Origin: JAWXBK01 sp040878185
GTDB taxonomy: Bacteria > Pseudomonadota > Alphaproteobacteria > Dongiales > Dongiaceae
NCBI GenBank assembly: GCA_040878185.1
Contig: JBBDMS010000061.1
Span: forward strand, 1 to 55,350
DNA: 55,350 bases
Direction of reading: 5' to 3'
Shown here: positions 34,315 through 43,296 of the stretch, one piece after another
How the letters are laid out: each line of letters opens with the position of its first letter
Position numbering within the stretch: position 1 is the first letter of the stretch
Program-made: the position numbers and the translations under genes
The notes under the pieces: generated by a model
Databases searched by the model: none
Told to the model about the DNA's origin: nothing
What the model saw: only the letters and a program-made list of their open reading frames with translations

Positions 34315-35943
34315 ATGCCTCGATCTCCGAAGCCGCCACCCGCAATCAACCCGTACTCGGCCGGCGCGCCGCGCCCTTCTCTCGCGGCGCTCGACGCCGT
34401 CCGTCGCCAGCTTGAACTCGGGCTGCAGTTCCACCGCGCCCGCCGCCTGGACGATGCCGAGCGGGCCTACCGGCAGGTCCTCGTGCAGATGCCCGATCAG
34501 CCCGATGCCCTCAATCTGCTGGGCACGCTCTATGCAGAGAAGGGCCGCATCACCTCGGCATTGCCGTTCATCGAACAGGCCGCTTCACGACGGCGCAACG
34601 ACCCGGCCATTCTCAACAATCTCGGTCTCACCTATTTCCATGCCGCCCGCTACGACGACGCCGAGCGCGTCTTGCGCAAGGCCCTGCGGATCAAATCCGA
34701 TTTCAACGACGCGCTGATCAATCTCGGTCGCACGTTGCGAAATCTCGGGAAGCCCGACGAGGCGATCACATGCTATCGCCGGGCGCTGCGCGACGAACGG
34801 CGGCCGGCCGCCCTGATCGGTCTCGCCTGGGCGCTCGCCGAATCCGGGTCGCTGGACGAGGCGGTCGCCGTACTCCGCGACGTGCTGTCAGCGCATCCGA
34901 ATGAGGTCCACGCATACACGGTTCTGGCAAAGGTCAAGCGGTTCGAGGAAGCCGATCCGGAACCGGCGACCGTCGAGGCTTTGCTGGCGGGCCGCACGAT
35001 CGGAACGCAGGAGCGGGTCCGCCTGCATTATGCCGCCGGCAAGATCATGAACGATCTGGCTCGCTACGACCGCGCCATGGAACATTTCATCGCCGGCAAG
35101 CGGCTGGAATCGGTCGACTTCGATCCCGACCAACACGATCGTCTTGTCGACCGGATTGTCGAGACCTTCACGCCGGCGCTGTTCGATCGGTTTGCCGGTG
35201 CGGGCGATCCGACCGACCGGCCGATCTTCATCGTCGGCATGCCGCGCTCGGGCACGACGCTGACCGAACAGATCCTGGCCAGCCATCCCGATGTCCACGG
35301 TGCCGGTGAGCTGATGACGATCCGAAAAATCAGTGGCCGCTTGCGTGATTTTGCCGGCGGCGAAGGCTATCCCGAAGGGGTGCTGCGTCTCGATGCACCG
35401 GCCATTGCAAAGCTCGCGGCGATCTACCGCGACCTGCTTGCCGAACGATCCCCGACCGCGCCGCGCGTGACCGACAAGATGCCGCATAATTTCCTGCATC
35501 TGGGGTTGATCCAGGTTCTGTTTCCGAATGCGCGCATCGTCCATTGCCGGCGCGGCGCAATCGATACCTGCGTCTCCTGTTTCATGAACGAGTTCGCCGA
35601 ATCGCACGGCTACTCGCGCGATCTCGGCTATCTCGCGCGATACTATCGGGCCTATGACCGGCTGATGGCGCACTGGCGCACGGTGCTGCGGTTGCCGATA
35701 CTCGAGTTCGCTTACGAGGAAACCGTCGCCGAACCGGAAGGGCGCAGCCGGGCGCTGATCGACTTCGCCGGGCTCGACTGGAACGATCGCTGTCTCGATT
35801 TCCATCGCACCGATCGTTCGGTGCAGACAATCTCGCTCTGGCAGGTGCGCCAGCCGATCTATGGGCAGTCGGTCGAACGCTGGCGGCGATACGAGCCTTT
35901 CCTCGGACCATTGCTGGACGGTCTCGGCGACCTCGTCCGCTGA
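34315..35943 (+). CDS. TPR protein with C-terminal sulfotransferase domain
   Basis: A 542-residue protein with TPR helices at 25-200 (LQFHRARRLDDAERAYRQVL, PAILNNLGLTYFHAARYDDAERVLRKAL, NDALINLGRTLRNLGKPDEAI) and a sulfotransferase domain from about 300. The PAPS 5'-phosphosulfate loop FIVGMPRSGTTLTEQILASH is at 304-323 and the 3'-phosphate strand ARIVHCRRGAIDTCVSCF is near 405-422. It transfers sulfate from PAPS to a protein or glycan acceptor that cannot be identified. It is transcribed alone. The stop is 128 bp before the outer-membrane barrel gene. Confidence 0.92.
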   Translation: MPRSPKPPPAINPYSAGAPRPSLAALDAVRRQLELGLQFHRARRLDDAERAYRQVLVQMPDQPDALNLLGTLYAEKGRITSALPFIEQAASRRRNDPAILNNLGLTYFHAARYDDAERVLRKALRIKSDFNDALINLGRTLRNLGKPDEAITCYRRALRDERRPAALIGLAWALAESGSLDEAVAVLRDVLSAHPNEVHAYTVLAKVKRFEEADPEPATVEALLAGRTIGTQERVRLHYAAGKIMNDLARYDRAMEHFIAGKRLESVDFDPDQHDRLVDRIVETFTPALFDRFAGAGDPTDRPIFIVGMPRSGTTLTEQILASHPDVHGAGELMTIRKISGRLRDFAGGEGYPEGVLRLDAPAIAKLAAIYRDLLAERSPTAPRVTDKMPHNFLHLGLIQVLFPNARIVHCRRGAIDTCVSCFMNEFAESHGYSRDLGYLARYYRAYDRLMAHWRTVLRLPILEFAYEETVAEPEGRSRALIDFAGLDWNDRCLDFHRTDRSVQTISLWQVRQPIYGQSVERWRRYEPFLGPLLDGLGDLVR

Positions 35944-36071
35944 TGTGGCAAGATTGTCACAGTCTCGCTGCCGTCACCGGTCGGAAACCGGAATCCCGAC
36001 ATGTTCAGCGAATATATGAGTATTATCATCCTACTGCGCCTGAGGGGCGTGTCCGGATTCGGGGGAAAGCG

Positions 36072-36746
36072 ATGAGAAAACTTCTTCTGGCAACGGCTGC
36101 CGCGGCAACGATCGCGGCCGTGCAGATGCCGGCCGACGCGGCTGCGGACGGCTTTTATGTCGGCGCGATGGGCGGCTTCGGCTGGACCCAGGAGGTCGAG
36201 GGCGATTACACCTATGGCGGTGGTCCGTTTAGCGCCGACCTTGATACCGATACCGGGTTCGTTCTCGGCATCGCCGGCGGCTACGGCTTCGATTTCGGCG
36301 GCAGGGCCGAACTCGAATTCGCGTATCGTTCGAATGACCTCGACAAGATTACTTTTGGCGCCGGCAGCGCGTCTTCGATCAATGGCGACATCAACGTCTA
36401 CTCGCTGATGACGAATTTCTGGTACGATTTCGATATCGGATCCGGCTTCATGCCCTATGCGGGCGGCGGCATCGGCATGGCCTGGGTGACGTCCAACGAT
36501 TGGCAATACTCCGGCGGTCCCGTGCATAGCGACGATTCGGATACCGCCTTTGCCTACCAGTTGGGGACCGGCGTGAACTACGCCTTCAACGAAACATTGA
36601 CGCTCGGGCTCGGATATCGCTTCTTCGGCACGACGGGATTCGAACTCGAGAACACCTATCCGGCTGCCACCGACTACGATTACGACGCCTACTACAATCA
36701 CAGCGTCCTGTTAAATTTGATCGTAAATTTCGGCGGCATCGAATGA
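36072..36746 (+). CDS. Outer-membrane beta-barrel protein (OmpA/Omp25-like)
   Basis: A 224-residue porin-like protein. Residues 1-24 form a signal peptide (MRKLLLATAAAATIAAVQMP, ending ADA before ADG). The mature part starts DGFYVGAMGGFGWTQEVEGDYTYGG, and the eight-strand pattern continues with VLGIAGGYGFDFGGRAELEFAYR, GFMPYAGGGIGMAWVT and LTLGLGYRFFGTTGFELE, ending in VLLNLIVNFGGIE. No OmpA peptidoglycan-binding domain is present. ATG 36072 follows GGGGGAAAGCG. A TATTAT -10-like box near 36020 in an A/T-rich patch is a plausible promoter. A strong terminator follows. Confidence 0.9.
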   Translation: MRKLLLATAAAATIAAVQMPADAAADGFYVGAMGGFGWTQEVEGDYTYGGGPFSADLDTDTGFVLGIAGGYGFDFGGRAELEFAYRSNDLDKITFGAGSASSINGDINVYSLMTNFWYDFDIGSGFMPYAGGGIGMAWVTSNDWQYSGGPVHSDDSDTAFAYQLGTGVNYAFNETLTLGLGYRFFGTTGFELENTYPAATDYDYDAYYNHSVLLNLIVNFGGIE

Positions 36747-36773
36747 CGAGTTGAGGTCCATCGCAGTTTGTGA

Positions 36774-36810
36774 AACGGCCGGTGCCCCGCACCGGCCGTT
36801 TTCTTTTTTG
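36774..36810 (+). terminator. Intrinsic terminator of the outer-membrane barrel gene
   Basis: 12-bp perfect stem AACGGCCGGTGC/GCACCGGCCGTT (36774-36785 with 36789-36800), CCC loop, then TTCTTTTTT. Confidence 0.95.
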
Positions 36811-36929
36811 GACACGGCGGCCACCCCCGCGCAAGGGCGGCCGGCCAACCGTGGCTCCTTTGCCACAGCCGTGGCCGATTCGTCACGGAACGGCCATTCG
36901 GCTGCTGCGAATCCGATCACGGGCGAGTA

Positions 36930-37044
36930 GGTTTTGCTCCTGTCCGGGTACGGCCGAGGGGGGCCGCGGACAACGGGATTTAATACGCCCGGGGACAAGG
37001 CGACCAAGGAAGCGGCCGGCGTTCTACGCCGGCCGTTTTCGTTT
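36930..37044 (+). ncRNA. Small RNA candidate ending at an orphan terminator
   Basis: Between the barrel-gene terminator (36810) and the DinG-like gene (37099) there is no convincing ORF, yet a second plus-strand terminator ends at 37044. The preceding stretch can fold: TGTCC/GGACA (36941-36945 with 36968-36972) enclosing CGGCC/GGCCG (36951-36955 with 36962-36966), then a single-stranded linker. A -10-like TAGGTT is at about 36928. The 5' end is a guess. Confidence 0.4.
37013..37044 (+). terminator. Orphan intrinsic terminator
   Basis: 10-bp perfect stem CGGCCGGCGT/ACGCCGGCCG (37013-37022 with 37026-37035), TCT loop, then TTTTCGTTT on the plus strand. It points away from any plus-strand CDS, since the nearest one already has its own terminator 200 bp upstream. 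Confidence 0.85.
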
Positions 37045-37054
37045 CGGGGCCTCT

Positions 37055-37114
37055 TATGTCTCGAACGGCTATGTCTCGAACCGCTATGTCTCGAACCGCT
37101 ATGTCTCGAACGGC
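37055..37114 (-). repeat. Four 15-bp tandem repeats spanning the helicase stop codon
   Basis: Four units of TATGTCTCGAACSGC (S = C or G) on the plus strand. On the minus strand each unit reads P/R-F-E-T-stop; the first is the real C-terminus and TAG of the DinG-like gene, and three more in-frame stops follow. Confidence 0.95.
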
Positions 37115-39909
37115 GCCGGCGGCCCCTCCTGGCGGAGAAATTCCCGAACCGTTGCCACCGCCGCGGCAAGGCCCATCCGCTGAACCTCGACGCCCGGCGG
37201 GAATGCGCCGAACAGGCGCGAGGGCGACATCGGATCCAGCAGCACGAACACACCCTTGTCGTCGGCACGCCGCACCAGCCGGCCGAACGCCTGTTTCAGT
37301 CTCAGTCGCGCGATGCTGTCGTCGTAGAGACGGCCGCCGAAATGCTTGCGCCGCGCGCGATGGAGAATGTCGGGGCGCGGCCAGGGCACGCGGTCGAACA
37401 CGATGAGCCGCAGCGAGCGGCCCGGCACGTCGACGCCGTCGCGCATCGCATCGGTACCGAGCAGCGAGGCATCCTCCTCGGCGCGGAAGATGTCGACCAG
37501 TGTCGCGTTGTCGAGCGCATCGACATGCTGCGCGAGCAGCGCAAGCCCTTCGTTCTCGAGTTTCGCGGCAATCCTCTGCTGCACCGCGCGCAGCCGCCCG
37601 ATCGCGGTGAAGAGCCCAAGCGCGCCGCCGCCCGATGCGAGAATCAGTTCGCGATAGGCCGATGCCACCTGATCGAGATCGTCCTTGCGCACGTCGGTGA
37701 CGACCAGCGCCTTTGTGTGGGCTGGATAATCGAACGGCGATTCCATCCGCGCCCGCATGGCGGGCAATGCGAGATGCGCAGCACCGGTGCGCGCTTCGGC
37801 GAACGCCCAGTCGCGTTCCGGATCGCCGCTTCCGTCGGTCAATGTCGCTGAGGTGACCATCAGGCCTTGCGCCGGTTGGGCGACGGCCGCGGCGAAGGGC
37901 AAGGTCGGGTCGATCCAGTGGCGGTACATGCCGACATCGATATCGCGCCCGTCATAGCGCTCGACCGCGAACCACTCGACGAATTCCGCCGGCGTCGGCA
38001 TCTCGAAGGCCTGCAGCATCGCGCGCCAGCCGACGATCTCATGTTCGCGCCGGCGCTTGAGGCCGCGCGCCGCCGCCTCGATGCGCAGCCTTGTCGCGCT
38101 GTCGAGCCGGTCGGCTTCGTCGTCGAGCTTGGCGTTGAGCCGCGCGATCAGCAGGGCGAGCGGCGCATCGAGCTTTGCCAGCGCGGCATCGAGAATTTTT
38201 GCAGCTTCCGGCAACCCGTCGAGCGGCGGCGCGATATCGGTTTCGAGGCTGTAGGGATTGCCGCGATCGGCGGCGCGCGCATAGACCTGCTTGCGCACCA
38301 GAGCGAGAAAGATCTCGGTCGGACCGTGCGGCCGGTCTTCCGCGAGCCGGCCTTGCCAGGCCTCGCCCGGCAGCGCGTGGGCGGCCGCCATCGCCGCGAC
38401 CAGCGCATCCTCGGCACGCGGATCGCCGGCCACGATGTCCTCGAGTCGCCGTTTCAGCCCGCGCGCGCGGCCGCGCCGTCCGCTCTCGTTGCCGACCAGC
38501 CACAACCGCAGATCGGATGTTTCGCGACCCGAAAGATGGCTCGCAAACGAACTGTCGGCCGCGTCGAACAGATGATGGCCTTCGTCGAACACGTAGCGCT
38601 GCGGCACATAGCGATCGTCGCCGCCGCCGAGGGCCGCCTGCACCATGACCAGCGCGTGGTTGGCGATCACGATCTCGGCGCGGCGCCCGCGGCGTACCGA
38701 TCGCTCGATAAAGCAGCGATGATAATGCGGGCAGGCGGAATAGACGCATTCGCCGCGCCGGTCGGCGAGACCGAGGCTGCGGCCGGCGCCGATCAGATCG
38801 GGCAGCCAGCCCGGAAAATCGCCGCCCGTCATGTCGCCGTCGCGGCTCGCCGAGGCCCAGCGCGCCATCAAGCCGGTGCCGATGCGATCCGCCGCCCGGC
38901 TCGCGAGGCCGCGTACCGCGTCCTCGAGATTCAGCAGGCAGAGATAGTTCTCGCGGCCCTTGCGGATCACCGTCTTGCGCGCCTTGGTATCGCGATCGGG
39001 CCAGAGCCGATCCAGTTCCCGATCGATCTGATGCTGGAGATTGCGCGTGAAGGTGCTGATCCAGACCACGCCGTCGTTCTTCTCGGCCCAGACCGTCGCC
39101 GGTGCCAGATAGCCGAGCGTCTTGCCGATGCCGGTGCCGGCTTCGGCGAGCAGCATGTTCGGCGCATCCTCGCTGGCGCGCGGCGCGAAGGCATGGGTCG
39201 CGGCACTCGCGTAATCGCCCTGACCGGGCCGCTGTTCGGTATCGCTCGCCTGCAAAAGCTCGGCGAGGCGGTGGCGCGCCTCGATCGGTTCGACCGGCAC
39301 ATTGCCGGCCGGCGGCTCGGGCGCATGCTCCGACCATTCCGGCAGCAGATGCCAGATTTCGAGCCCGGCGAGCGGCCGGTGTTCGGCGAGATCGTCCTTG
39401 CCGAGCGCCGCCAGCACCATCTCGGCCCAGGGCCAGCCGCCCTCGCGCATCACCAGGGCCGTGCCGGCGCGGCGCCAGGCGCGGCGCGGATCGGCATCGG
39501 GCGCATTGCGATCGCCGAGTTCGGCAAGCAGTTTTGCCGCGGCGACCGGCAACAGCGCCGCCTCGTCCTCGAGCGTTTCGGGCACGGGCAAATCCAGCGC
39601 GCGGGCGATGCCGCGTGGCGTCGGCAAGGCGAAGCGCGCCGGTCGCACGAAGGCGAAGAGTTCGAGGAGATCGAAGGCCGCGAATCGCTCGGCGCCCAGC
39701 CGCCGTGCCAGCGCCGGCATATGCACGACCAGCGGGCGGCGGTTGCGCGCGCGGCGGGCCGCTTCGGCGAACGGCAGATGGTCCCCCAATGCGCTCGGCG
39801 ATCCGCCCGATCCCTCGGACGCTGGCTCACGCCAGACGGCATTGCGCGCACCGGCCACGAGGGCGGGCGCGAGACGCAGAAGGGAAAGTGCGGGGATGCT
39901 GGTGTCCAT
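37099..39909 (-). CDS. ATP-dependent DNA helicase, DinG-like (XPD type)
   Basis: A 936-residue superfamily 2 helicase of the DinG/XPD group with an iron-sulfur cluster. The Walker A LLAEAGTGIGKTLGYLAPA is near residue 255. Four cysteines for the Fe-S domain appear in ENYLCLLN and in ECVYSACPHYHRC near 345-400. IVIANHALVMVQ and the DEAH-like box YVFDEGHHLFDAADSSF are near 415-450, and the C-terminal motor domain has VTSATLTDG, GALGLFTAIGRLRAVQ and LRLKQAFGRLVRRADDKGVF. The N-terminal 230 residues are an extension common in alphaproteobacterial members. It ends in a 15-bp tandem repeat that carries its stop codon. Confidence 0.92.
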   Translation of the reverse strand: MDTSIPALSLLRLAPALVAGARNAVWREPASEGSGGSPSALGDHLPFAEAARRARNRRPLVVHMPALARRLGAERFAAFDLLELFAFVRPARFALPTPRGIARALDLPVPETLEDEAALLPVAAAKLLAELGDRNAPDADPRRAWRRAGTALVMREGGWPWAEMVLAALGKDDLAEHRPLAGLEIWHLLPEWSEHAPEPPAGNVPVEPIEARHRLAELLQASDTEQRPGQGDYASAATHAFAPRASEDAPNMLLAEAGTGIGKTLGYLAPATVWAEKNDGVVWISTFTRNLQHQIDRELDRLWPDRDTKARKTVIRKGRENYLCLLNLEDAVRGLASRAADRIGTGLMARWASASRDGDMTGGDFPGWLPDLIGAGRSLGLADRRGECVYSACPHYHRCFIERSVRRGRRAEIVIANHALVMVQAALGGGDDRYVPQRYVFDEGHHLFDAADSSFASHLSGRETSDLRLWLVGNESGRRGRARGLKRRLEDIVAGDPRAEDALVAAMAAAHALPGEAWQGRLAEDRPHGPTEIFLALVRKQVYARAADRGNPYSLETDIAPPLDGLPEAAKILDAALAKLDAPLALLIARLNAKLDDEADRLDSATRLRIEAAARGLKRRREHEIVGWRAMLQAFEMPTPAEFVEWFAVERYDGRDIDVGMYRHWIDPTLPFAAAVAQPAQGLMVTSATLTDGSGDPERDWAFAEARTGAAHLALPAMRARMESPFDYPAHTKALVVTDVRKDDLDQVASAYRELILASGGGALGLFTAIGRLRAVQQRIAAKLENEGLALLAQHVDALDNATLVDIFRAEEDASLLGTDAMRDGVDVPGRSLRLIVFDRVPWPRPDILHRARRKHFGGRLYDDSIARLRLKQAFGRLVRRADDKGVFVLLDPMSPSRLFGAFPPGVEVQRMGLAAAVATVREFLRQEGPPAPFET

Positions 39910-39998
39910 TCGACTCCGAGGGATTATAGCGGCTTATATCCGTTTGACCGCTCTGCGGCCTGCCCCTAGTTTTCGCGCCGTTGTTTCACGGATTTCGC

Positions 39999-40124
39999 CT
40001 CATCCTTCGACGGGCTCGGGATGAGGCTTCGATGTTCCTTGAAACGGACCCTCATGCTTCGACAGGCTCAGCATGAGGAAATGAAACTCAGGATCCCTCA
40101 TCCTGAGCCTGTCGAAGGATGAGG
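39999..40124. repeat. Three dispersed palindromic repeat copies upstream of lysK
   Basis: Copies at 39999-40026, 40050-40078 and 40096-40124 share the theme CCTCATSCTTCGACAGGCTC followed by a complementary CATGAGG end; the third is in opposite orientation. Each has CTCAT/ATGAG arms. This type of intergenic element is common in alphaproteobacterial genomes. Confidence 0.9.
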
Positions 40125-40145
40125 GGCGCAGAGTGCGATCCGCCC

Positions 40146-41732
40146 ATGTCGACCGAACGAGAACTCGCTTTGAACGCCCGCGCCTGGCCCTTCGAGGAGG
40201 CGCGCAAACTGCTCGAGCGCTACAAGGATGCGCCGCCGCAGAAGGGCTATGTGCTGTTCGAGACCGGCTATGGCCCCTCGGGCCTGCCGCATATCGGCAC
40301 GTTCGGCGAAGTGGTGCGCACGACGATGGTGCGCCAGGCCTATCAGCGCATGAGCGATCTGCCGACGCGGCTCTTTGCGTTCTCCGACGACATGGACGGT
40401 CTGCGCAAGGTGCCGGACAACGTGCCGAACAAGGAGATGCTGACCGGGCATCTCGGCCGGCCTTTGACCGTGATCCCCGATCCGTTCGGTTGCCACGAGA
40501 GCTTCGGCCATCACAACAACGCGATGCTGTGCGGTTTTCTCGACGGGTTCGGTTTCGAATACGAGTTCCAGAGCTCGACCGACTGGTACAGATCGGGTCG
40601 CTTCGACGCTGCGCTGCGTCTGGTGCTCGAAAAATACGACGAGGTCATGGAAGTGATGCTGCCCTCGCTGCGCGAGGAGCGGGCGAAGAGCTACAGCCCG
40701 TTTCTGCCGGTCTCGCCGAAGAGTGGCCGCGTCCTGCAGGTGCCGATCCTCGAACATAATGTCGAGCGCGGCACGGTCGTCTTCGAGGACGAGGACGGCA
40801 CGAAGACCGAAGCCTTGGTCACCGGCGGGCATTGCAAGCTGCAATGGAAGCCCGACTGGGCGATGCGCTGGTATGCGCTCGGCGTCGATTACGAGATGTC
40901 GGGCAAGGATCTCATCACGTCGGTCGACCTCGCCAACAAGATCTGTCGCATTCTCGGCGCCAATCCGCCGGAAGGGTTCAACTTCGAACTCTTTCTCGAC
41001 GAAAAGGGCCAGAAGATTTCGAAATCGAAGGGCAACGGCCTCTCGGTCGAGGAATGGCTCGCCTATGCGCCGGCGGAAAGCCTCGCCCTCTTCATGTACT
41101 CGAAGCCCCGTGCCGCGAAGCGCCTCTATTTCGATGCGATCCCGCGCGCGGTCGACGACTATCTGACCTTCATCGAGAAGTACCAGAGCGAAGCGCCGGA
41201 CCGTCAGATCGAGAATCCGGTCTGGCATATCCATAACGGCAACCCGCCGCAGGCCGTGTCGCCGCTGACCTTCGGCATCCTTCTCAATCTTGCCTCGGTC
41301 TGCAACGCGGCCGACAAGGAAACGCTCTGGGCGTTCATCAGCCGCTATGCGCCCGGTGCGACGCCCGAAACGGCCCCGTTCCTCGATCGGCTGGTTGGCC
41401 ATGCGCTCGCCTATTTTCGAGATTTTGTGCGACCGGCGAAAAAATATCGCGCGCCGACCGCGATGGAGCGCGCAGCACTCGAGGATCTGCGCAAGGTTCT
41501 CGACACGTTCGATGAAACGTCGGATTCGGAAGCGATTCAGTTCGAGATTTACGAAGTGGGCAAGCGGCACGCTTTCCCGGACCTGCGGAGCTGGTTCAAG
41601 TCGCTCTATGAAATCCTGCTCGGCGAGGAGCAGGGGCCGCGCATGGGAACCTTCGCGAAACTCTACGGTCTCGACGAGACCAAGGCGCTGATCGACCGCG
41701 CGTTGAAGGGCGAGGATCTGAGCGCGGTCTAG
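40146..41732 (+). CDS. lysK: Lysine--tRNA ligase, class I
   Basis: A 528-residue class I lysyl-tRNA synthetase, the archaeal-type enzyme found in many alphaproteobacteria in place of class II LysS. It charges tRNA-Lys. HIGH-equivalent PHIG at 48-51 (GYGPSGLPHIGTFGEV) and KMSKS-equivalent KISKSKGNGLSVEEWL near 291 define the catalytic Rossmann fold; IPDPFGCHESFGHHNNAML and WRMRW-like WAMRWYALGVDYEMSGKDL are typical. The C-terminal anticodon-binding helical cage starts near 400. The ATG at 40146 is preferred over 40119, which lies in the intergenic repeat. It is flanked on both sides by palindromic repeats. Confidence 0.96.
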   Translation: MSTERELALNARAWPFEEARKLLERYKDAPPQKGYVLFETGYGPSGLPHIGTFGEVVRTTMVRQAYQRMSDLPTRLFAFSDDMDGLRKVPDNVPNKEMLTGHLGRPLTVIPDPFGCHESFGHHNNAMLCGFLDGFGFEYEFQSSTDWYRSGRFDAALRLVLEKYDEVMEVMLPSLREERAKSYSPFLPVSPKSGRVLQVPILEHNVERGTVVFEDEDGTKTEALVTGGHCKLQWKPDWAMRWYALGVDYEMSGKDLITSVDLANKICRILGANPPEGFNFELFLDEKGQKISKSKGNGLSVEEWLAYAPAESLALFMYSKPRAAKRLYFDAIPRAVDDYLTFIEKYQSEAPDRQIENPVWHIHNGNPPQAVSPLTFGILLNLASVCNAADKETLWAFISRYAPGATPETAPFLDRLVGHALAYFRDFVRPAKKYRAPTAMERAALEDLRKVLDTFDETSDSEAIQFEIYEVGKRHAFPDLRSWFKSLYEILLGEEQGPRMGTFAKLYGLDETKALIDRALKGEDLSAV

Positions 41733-41751
41733 TCGCGGCGGATACCGGAAA

Positions 41752-41849
41752 CCCTCATGGTGAGCTTCCTCATCCCGAGCTTGTCGAGGGACGAACCATG
41801 AGGGCCGCCAGATCGTGTCGCCTCATCCTTCGACAGGCTCAGAACGAGG
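41752..41849. repeat. Two degenerate palindromic repeat copies downstream of lysK
   Basis: Copy 41752-41804 has outer arms CCCTCATGGT/ACCATGAGGG around a core like CTCATCCCGAGCTTGTCGAG. Copy 41821-41849 reads CCTCATCCTTCGACAGGCTC and ends in a mutated arm. Same family as at 39999-40124. The rest of 41850-41945 shows nothing I recognise. Confidence 0.85.
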
Positions 41850-41945
41850 CGCTTGTTGCTCCGTTCAGTGCGCGGCCGAACCGTGCCATCCGTCGCCGGC
41901 GCCCCGCGGGGAACGCCGGGGGCACGACCCGCTGCTCGCCTGCGC

Positions 41946-42012
41946 ACACGCAATCGACCATCAATCCGCCATAATTCTACCGTAACGGGTATGCGTAACC
42001 GGGAGAGGTCAG
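41946..42012 (+). promoter_or_regulatory. Conserved leader of exported propeller-like gene 1
   Basis: This block is about 85% identical to 44869-44936, upstream of the paralogue. Both contain TCGACC, 18 bp, TACYGT (41954-41959 and 41978-41983 here), a possible promoter, and end in a GGGAGRGG-type ribosome-binding site before the ATG. Confidence 0.5.
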
Positions 42013-43269
42013 ATGCGGCCTGTTGCACGTTGGACGCTCGTAGCAATCGTCACTGCGTTGTCGTGGAACCCGGCGGCGGCGGACGATCTGCAGGCGCCCG
42101 CGGATGCCAATGCTGACGACCAGCTTCTCGACTCTTCGTATCGCTGGCTGTGGACGCTGCCGGCGGTGAATGTCGGTCCCGATGCGCAGTCGTGGAAGAA
42201 TTTTCGCTCCGTTCTCGACATTCGACGTACATCCGATGGTGGCCATCTTATTCTCGCACGGGAACTGCCCTTCCATCTTTTCAATATCAAACTGGATGGC
42301 AGCGGTCAGGTCGAACTGTGGACCTATCACGAATGGTGTCGTCCATACGGATCGCGAGATTGCTCTCCAAAAGGTGATGATAGGCCTCTCCCCTGGCGCA
42401 TGCCCGACGGTAGCTTCTGGTTTCAACCGTTCAAGCCCGACGAATTGATCCGGATCGCATCCGACGGGACCGAGGAAGGGAGGATAAAAATCCCTGAGGA
42501 GATCGATATGTACGATATCGACGTGCTCATTGCACCGGATGAAGCAATTTATCTGGCGGACAATGCGCCCGGCCTCAGCGACGTCGACATTGCAATGCTC
42601 CTCCGTCTGGACCCTGACGGCGATGAAAGATGGACCCTTAAACTGCCTCTTCGATTCGGCAAGGTGCACGTACTTGAAGATCAGACCGAGCTCGATCTGC
42701 TGGCGAACGGTGACATTCTTTGGTGGATTGACGGCGGCCCTGTCATGACCACCGGGCCGTCGCGAGATTTCGTGATGCGGGTAGGATCGAACGGCGATAT
42801 CCGGCCACCCGGTCCGCTTGAAACATCGGTGCCGGAGGGGCGAAAAGGATGGCGCATCATCGGCCATCATCTGCTCCCGGACGGAAGGCTGCTGCGTTAC
42901 GGCGAAGTGCTGGAGGGCGCATCAAAAGGTTTTCTCCGTCTGGAGTTCTGGGACGGAACAGGGGGCACACTCCTTGCGCAGCATGTCGTCGATTTGGACG
43001 ACGCCGCGCATCCGCTGAAATTGATCGATGGCGGGCAGGTTCTGGCCGCGCGCGGCACACACGCATTTTACATGGGTGGGTTTTGGGTCGAAGGCGGCAC
43101 CCTCGTCATAGGTTTCGATGCGAACGGAACCGCTGCGTGGCGCAAATTCGTGCCCGGCGGTGTGATATCGAGCGATGAAACCTCGTCGATCTATGTCGTT
43201 ACCTGCGATCTGCCCGATCCCGCTCTCTATAACTGTGGCGTCAAAATCTACATGACCGAGATCGAGTAG
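42013..43269 (+). CDS. Exported propeller-like protein, copy 1 of module A
   Basis: Unrecognised 418-residue protein with a Sec signal peptide (MRPVARWTLVAIVTALSWNP, ending AAA before DD, about residue 23). The mature part has repeated short segments around Asp-Gly turns (TSDGGHLILAREL, APDEAIYLADNAPG, RLDPDGDERWTLKLPL, LPDGRLLRYGEVLEG, FDANGTAAWRKFVPGG), as in PQQ/SMP-30-type beta-propellers, but no catalytic motif. It is paralogous in layout and leader to 44937-46232, with weak protein similarity. It is convergent with the GH108-like gene at 43297, 27 bp apart. I infer a periplasmic location and possibly an immunity function. Confidence 0.75.
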   Translation: MRPVARWTLVAIVTALSWNPAAADDLQAPADANADDQLLDSSYRWLWTLPAVNVGPDAQSWKNFRSVLDIRRTSDGGHLILARELPFHLFNIKLDGSGQVELWTYHEWCRPYGSRDCSPKGDDRPLPWRMPDGSFWFQPFKPDELIRIASDGTEEGRIKIPEEIDMYDIDVLIAPDEAIYLADNAPGLSDVDIAMLLRLDPDGDERWTLKLPLRFGKVHVLEDQTELDLLANGDILWWIDGGPVMTTGPSRDFVMRVGSNGDIRPPGPLETSVPEGRKGWRIIGHHLLPDGRLLRYGEVLEGASKGFLRLEFWDGTGGTLLAQHVVDLDDAAHPLKLIDGGQVLAARGTHAFYMGGFWVEGGTLVIGFDANGTAAWRKFVPGGVISSDETSSIYVVTCDLPDPALYNCGVKIYMTEIE

Positions 43270-43296
43270 CGGGATCGGGAGAAAGGCGTCGCTAAT

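Noticed and set aside
34315..35943. Linking the TPR-sulfotransferase with the sulfotransferase-like fusion at 5052 as one pathway
   Set aside because: They are 28 kb apart with no shared regulatory signal; only the domain type is common.
40119..40145. An earlier ATG for lysK
   Set aside because: It lies within the intergenic palindromic repeat and the added residues are not part of the synthetase N-terminus.
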